In this document: positions 33,141-34,205 of the stretch, in pieces | How the letters are laid out: every line of letters begins with the position of its first letter | Position numbering within the stretch: position 1 is the stretch's first letter | NCBI GenBank assembly: GCA_903907955.1 | Contig: CAIVPZ010000015.1 | Span: forward strand, 1 to 34,205 | Source of the DNA: an uncultured Acetobacteraceae bacterium | Lineage (GTDB): Bacteria; Pseudomonadota; Alphaproteobacteria; Acetobacterales; Acetobacteraceae | Reading direction: 5' to 3' | DNA: 34,205 bases | Notes under the pieces: generated by a model | What the model was told of the DNA's origin: nothing | Seen by the model: the letters and a program-made list of their open reading frames with translations, nothing else | The model's database searches: none | Program-made: the position numbers and the translations under genes

Positions 33141-33958
33141 GTTGCAAAGCGGGGTCCGTGCCAGTGGCCCTGCATGGCCAGCAGGGATTCGCCCTCGTCG
33201 TTGTGCTGTGGACGGTCGCACTGCTCGCTCTGCTCGTTTCGACCCTCCTGGCAGACGCCCGTACCGAAGCAAAGCTTACACTCAACCGCCGCGGCGAAGC
33301 GATTGCCGTGGCGGCGGCCGACGCCGCAATATCCGCCACCATACTCGATCTGCTGCGCCCCGGGCAGCCGACGAGCGCGATACACCGCGTCGGTGCGGTG
33401 ACGGTTTCGGTCGGCCTGGAGAATCTCTCCGGCCGGCTGAACCCCAACATCGCGTCCACGCAAATGCTGAGGGCGCTGTTGCTTCAACTTGGCGTCTCCC
33501 AGCAGGCCGCCGACGGCCTTGCGGCCGCCATCGTGGACTGGCGCACGCCGGGCCTCAAAGCCAGCCCGCATGGCGCCAAGGCGCCGGCTTATCGTGCCGC
33601 CGGCCTGCCCTACGGGCCGCCCGGACGACCGTTCGAGCACCTCGGCGAACTTGCCGCCGTGCTCGGCATGACCCCTGCGCTGCTGGCCGAATTGATGCCA
33701 CACTTGACACTGTGGTCCATCACCGATCCCGATCCCACCACTGCCGACGCAGTGGTCCTCGACGCGCTGCGCACCGCTGGCGTGCCGCCGGTCACAAGCG
33801 GTCAAGATGAAACGCAGATCATTGCCATCAGCGCGACTGCCACGCTACCCGATGCGCCACTGGTGTTGCGTCGTGCTGTCGTACGTTTCGGCTACTCACC
33901 CGACGGACGCGGTTGGCGGGTGCTGGCCTGGGACGACGGCGAGGCAACCCTGCGCTGA
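33137..33958 (+). CDS. gspK: Second minor pseudopilin GspK
   Basis: 273 residues from the ATG at 33137 (ATGA overlap with gspJ). The prepilin site is QQG|FALVVVLWTVALLALLV, with cleavage after G17 and Val at position 5, as in tip-capping GspK proteins. It shares GRLNPNIASTQMLRALLLQLGV, AAAIVDWRTPG, SPHGAKAPAYRAAGLPYGPP and an LGELAAVLGMTPALLAEL stretch with the first GspK. It differs most in the segment after the membrane helix and in the C-terminal part, where substrate contacts would be expected. It ends the three-gene set; nothing continues the operon for at least 247 bases. Confidence 0.92.
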   Translation: MSCKAGSVPVALHGQQGFALVVVLWTVALLALLVSTLLADARTEAKLTLNRRGEAIAVAAADAAISATILDLLRPGQPTSAIHRVGAVTVSVGLENLSGRLNPNIASTQMLRALLLQLGVSQQAADGLAAAIVDWRTPGLKASPHGAKAPAYRAAGLPYGPPGRPFEHLGELAAVLGMTPALLAELMPHLTLWSITDPDPTTADAVVLDALRTAGVPPVTSGQDETQIIAISATATLPDAPLVLRRAVVRFGYSPDGRGWRVLAWDDGEATLR

Positions 33959-34074
33959 CTCTGTCCACAATGGGTAACTGCCCAGGAGCCTGTTGCGACA
34001 TCCCACTGGAGTTCGGTAAGCGCGGAATGATCTTTTCCGCTATACCAAGGCGTTGCGGTGCATTTTCGTAACCG

Positions 34075-34205
34075 GGGCAAAACCCCGGGTAAGCAGGTGC
34101 AGCATGCGTCCGCCTGCGGAACGGCCGCCGCAGAAATCCGCCATTTTTTGGCCGTCGAACCCGGATTGACCCGCTTCCGTTCTGTGTTCGCCCGGGGTTT
34201 TGCCC
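34075..34205. repeat. Perfect 15-bp terminal inverted repeats, MITE- or IS-like
   Basis: GGGCAAAACCCCGGG at 34075-34089 is the exact reverse complement of CCCGGGGTTTTGCCC at 34191-34205, the last bases of the window. The 131-bp unit they enclose has no open frame of note, so it could be a small non-autonomous element. Alternatively the right copy may be one end of a larger insertion sequence beyond the window. Target duplications cannot be judged because the right flank is missing. The bases between gspK and the left repeat (33959-34074) hold no recognised feature. Confidence 0.6.

Overview
The window is dense, GC-rich bacterial DNA. Codon use, an Aap-type binding protein, the phosphonoacetate-type phn genes and an Xps/Hxc-like type II secretion system (T2SS) point to an alphaproteobacterium, perhaps Rhodospirillales/Acetobacteraceae; the family is a guess. 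No rRNA, tRNA or CRISPR was seen.

Layout. (a) 1-727: the 5' end of scpA on the minus strand, then about 500 bp of non-coding DNA with four transposon-end-like repeats and a gene fossil. (b) 728-9105: a phosphonate module. A LysR regulator is divergent from a tight operon: phosphonoacetate hydrolase (phnA), an HpnZ-type alcohol dehydrogenase, an ABC importer (phnD, phnC, two phnE) and phosphonoacetaldehyde dehydrogenase (phnY). (c) 9505-19959: a T2SS operon in the order gspE-F-H-I-J-L-M-N(C-like)-D-K-O, with mostly overlapping start and stop codons. (d) 19938-20807, minus strand: the missing major pseudopilin gspG and a small lytic transglycosylase, convergent with gspO. (e) 21088-24499: a secreted phospholipase C/acid phosphatase-type phosphoesterase, a strong terminator and an AapJ-like binding protein. 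(f) 24500-25213: no gene, but two hairpins and a group II intron-like fragment. (g) 25214-31915, minus strand: tonB, a TonB-dependent receptor and a YVTN beta-propeller/phosphoesterase fusion preceded by a good Pho box. (h) 32128-33958: a second set of only three pseudopilins, GspI, GspJ and GspK. (i) 34075-34205: a pair of 15-bp inverted repeats ending at the window edge.

Together this reads as a phosphorus-scavenging island: phosphonate import and oxidation to acetate plus phosphate, two exported phosphoesterases that are plausible T2SS cargo, and a TonB uptake pair. The most unusual element is the stand-alone second GspI-J-K set, the three subunits that form the pseudopilus tip. It lies beside tonB, the receptor and a Pho-controlled phosphoesterase, which suggests an exchangeable tip on a shared secretion machine. 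That is an inference. The gene identities, paralogy and Pho-box match are read from the sequence.
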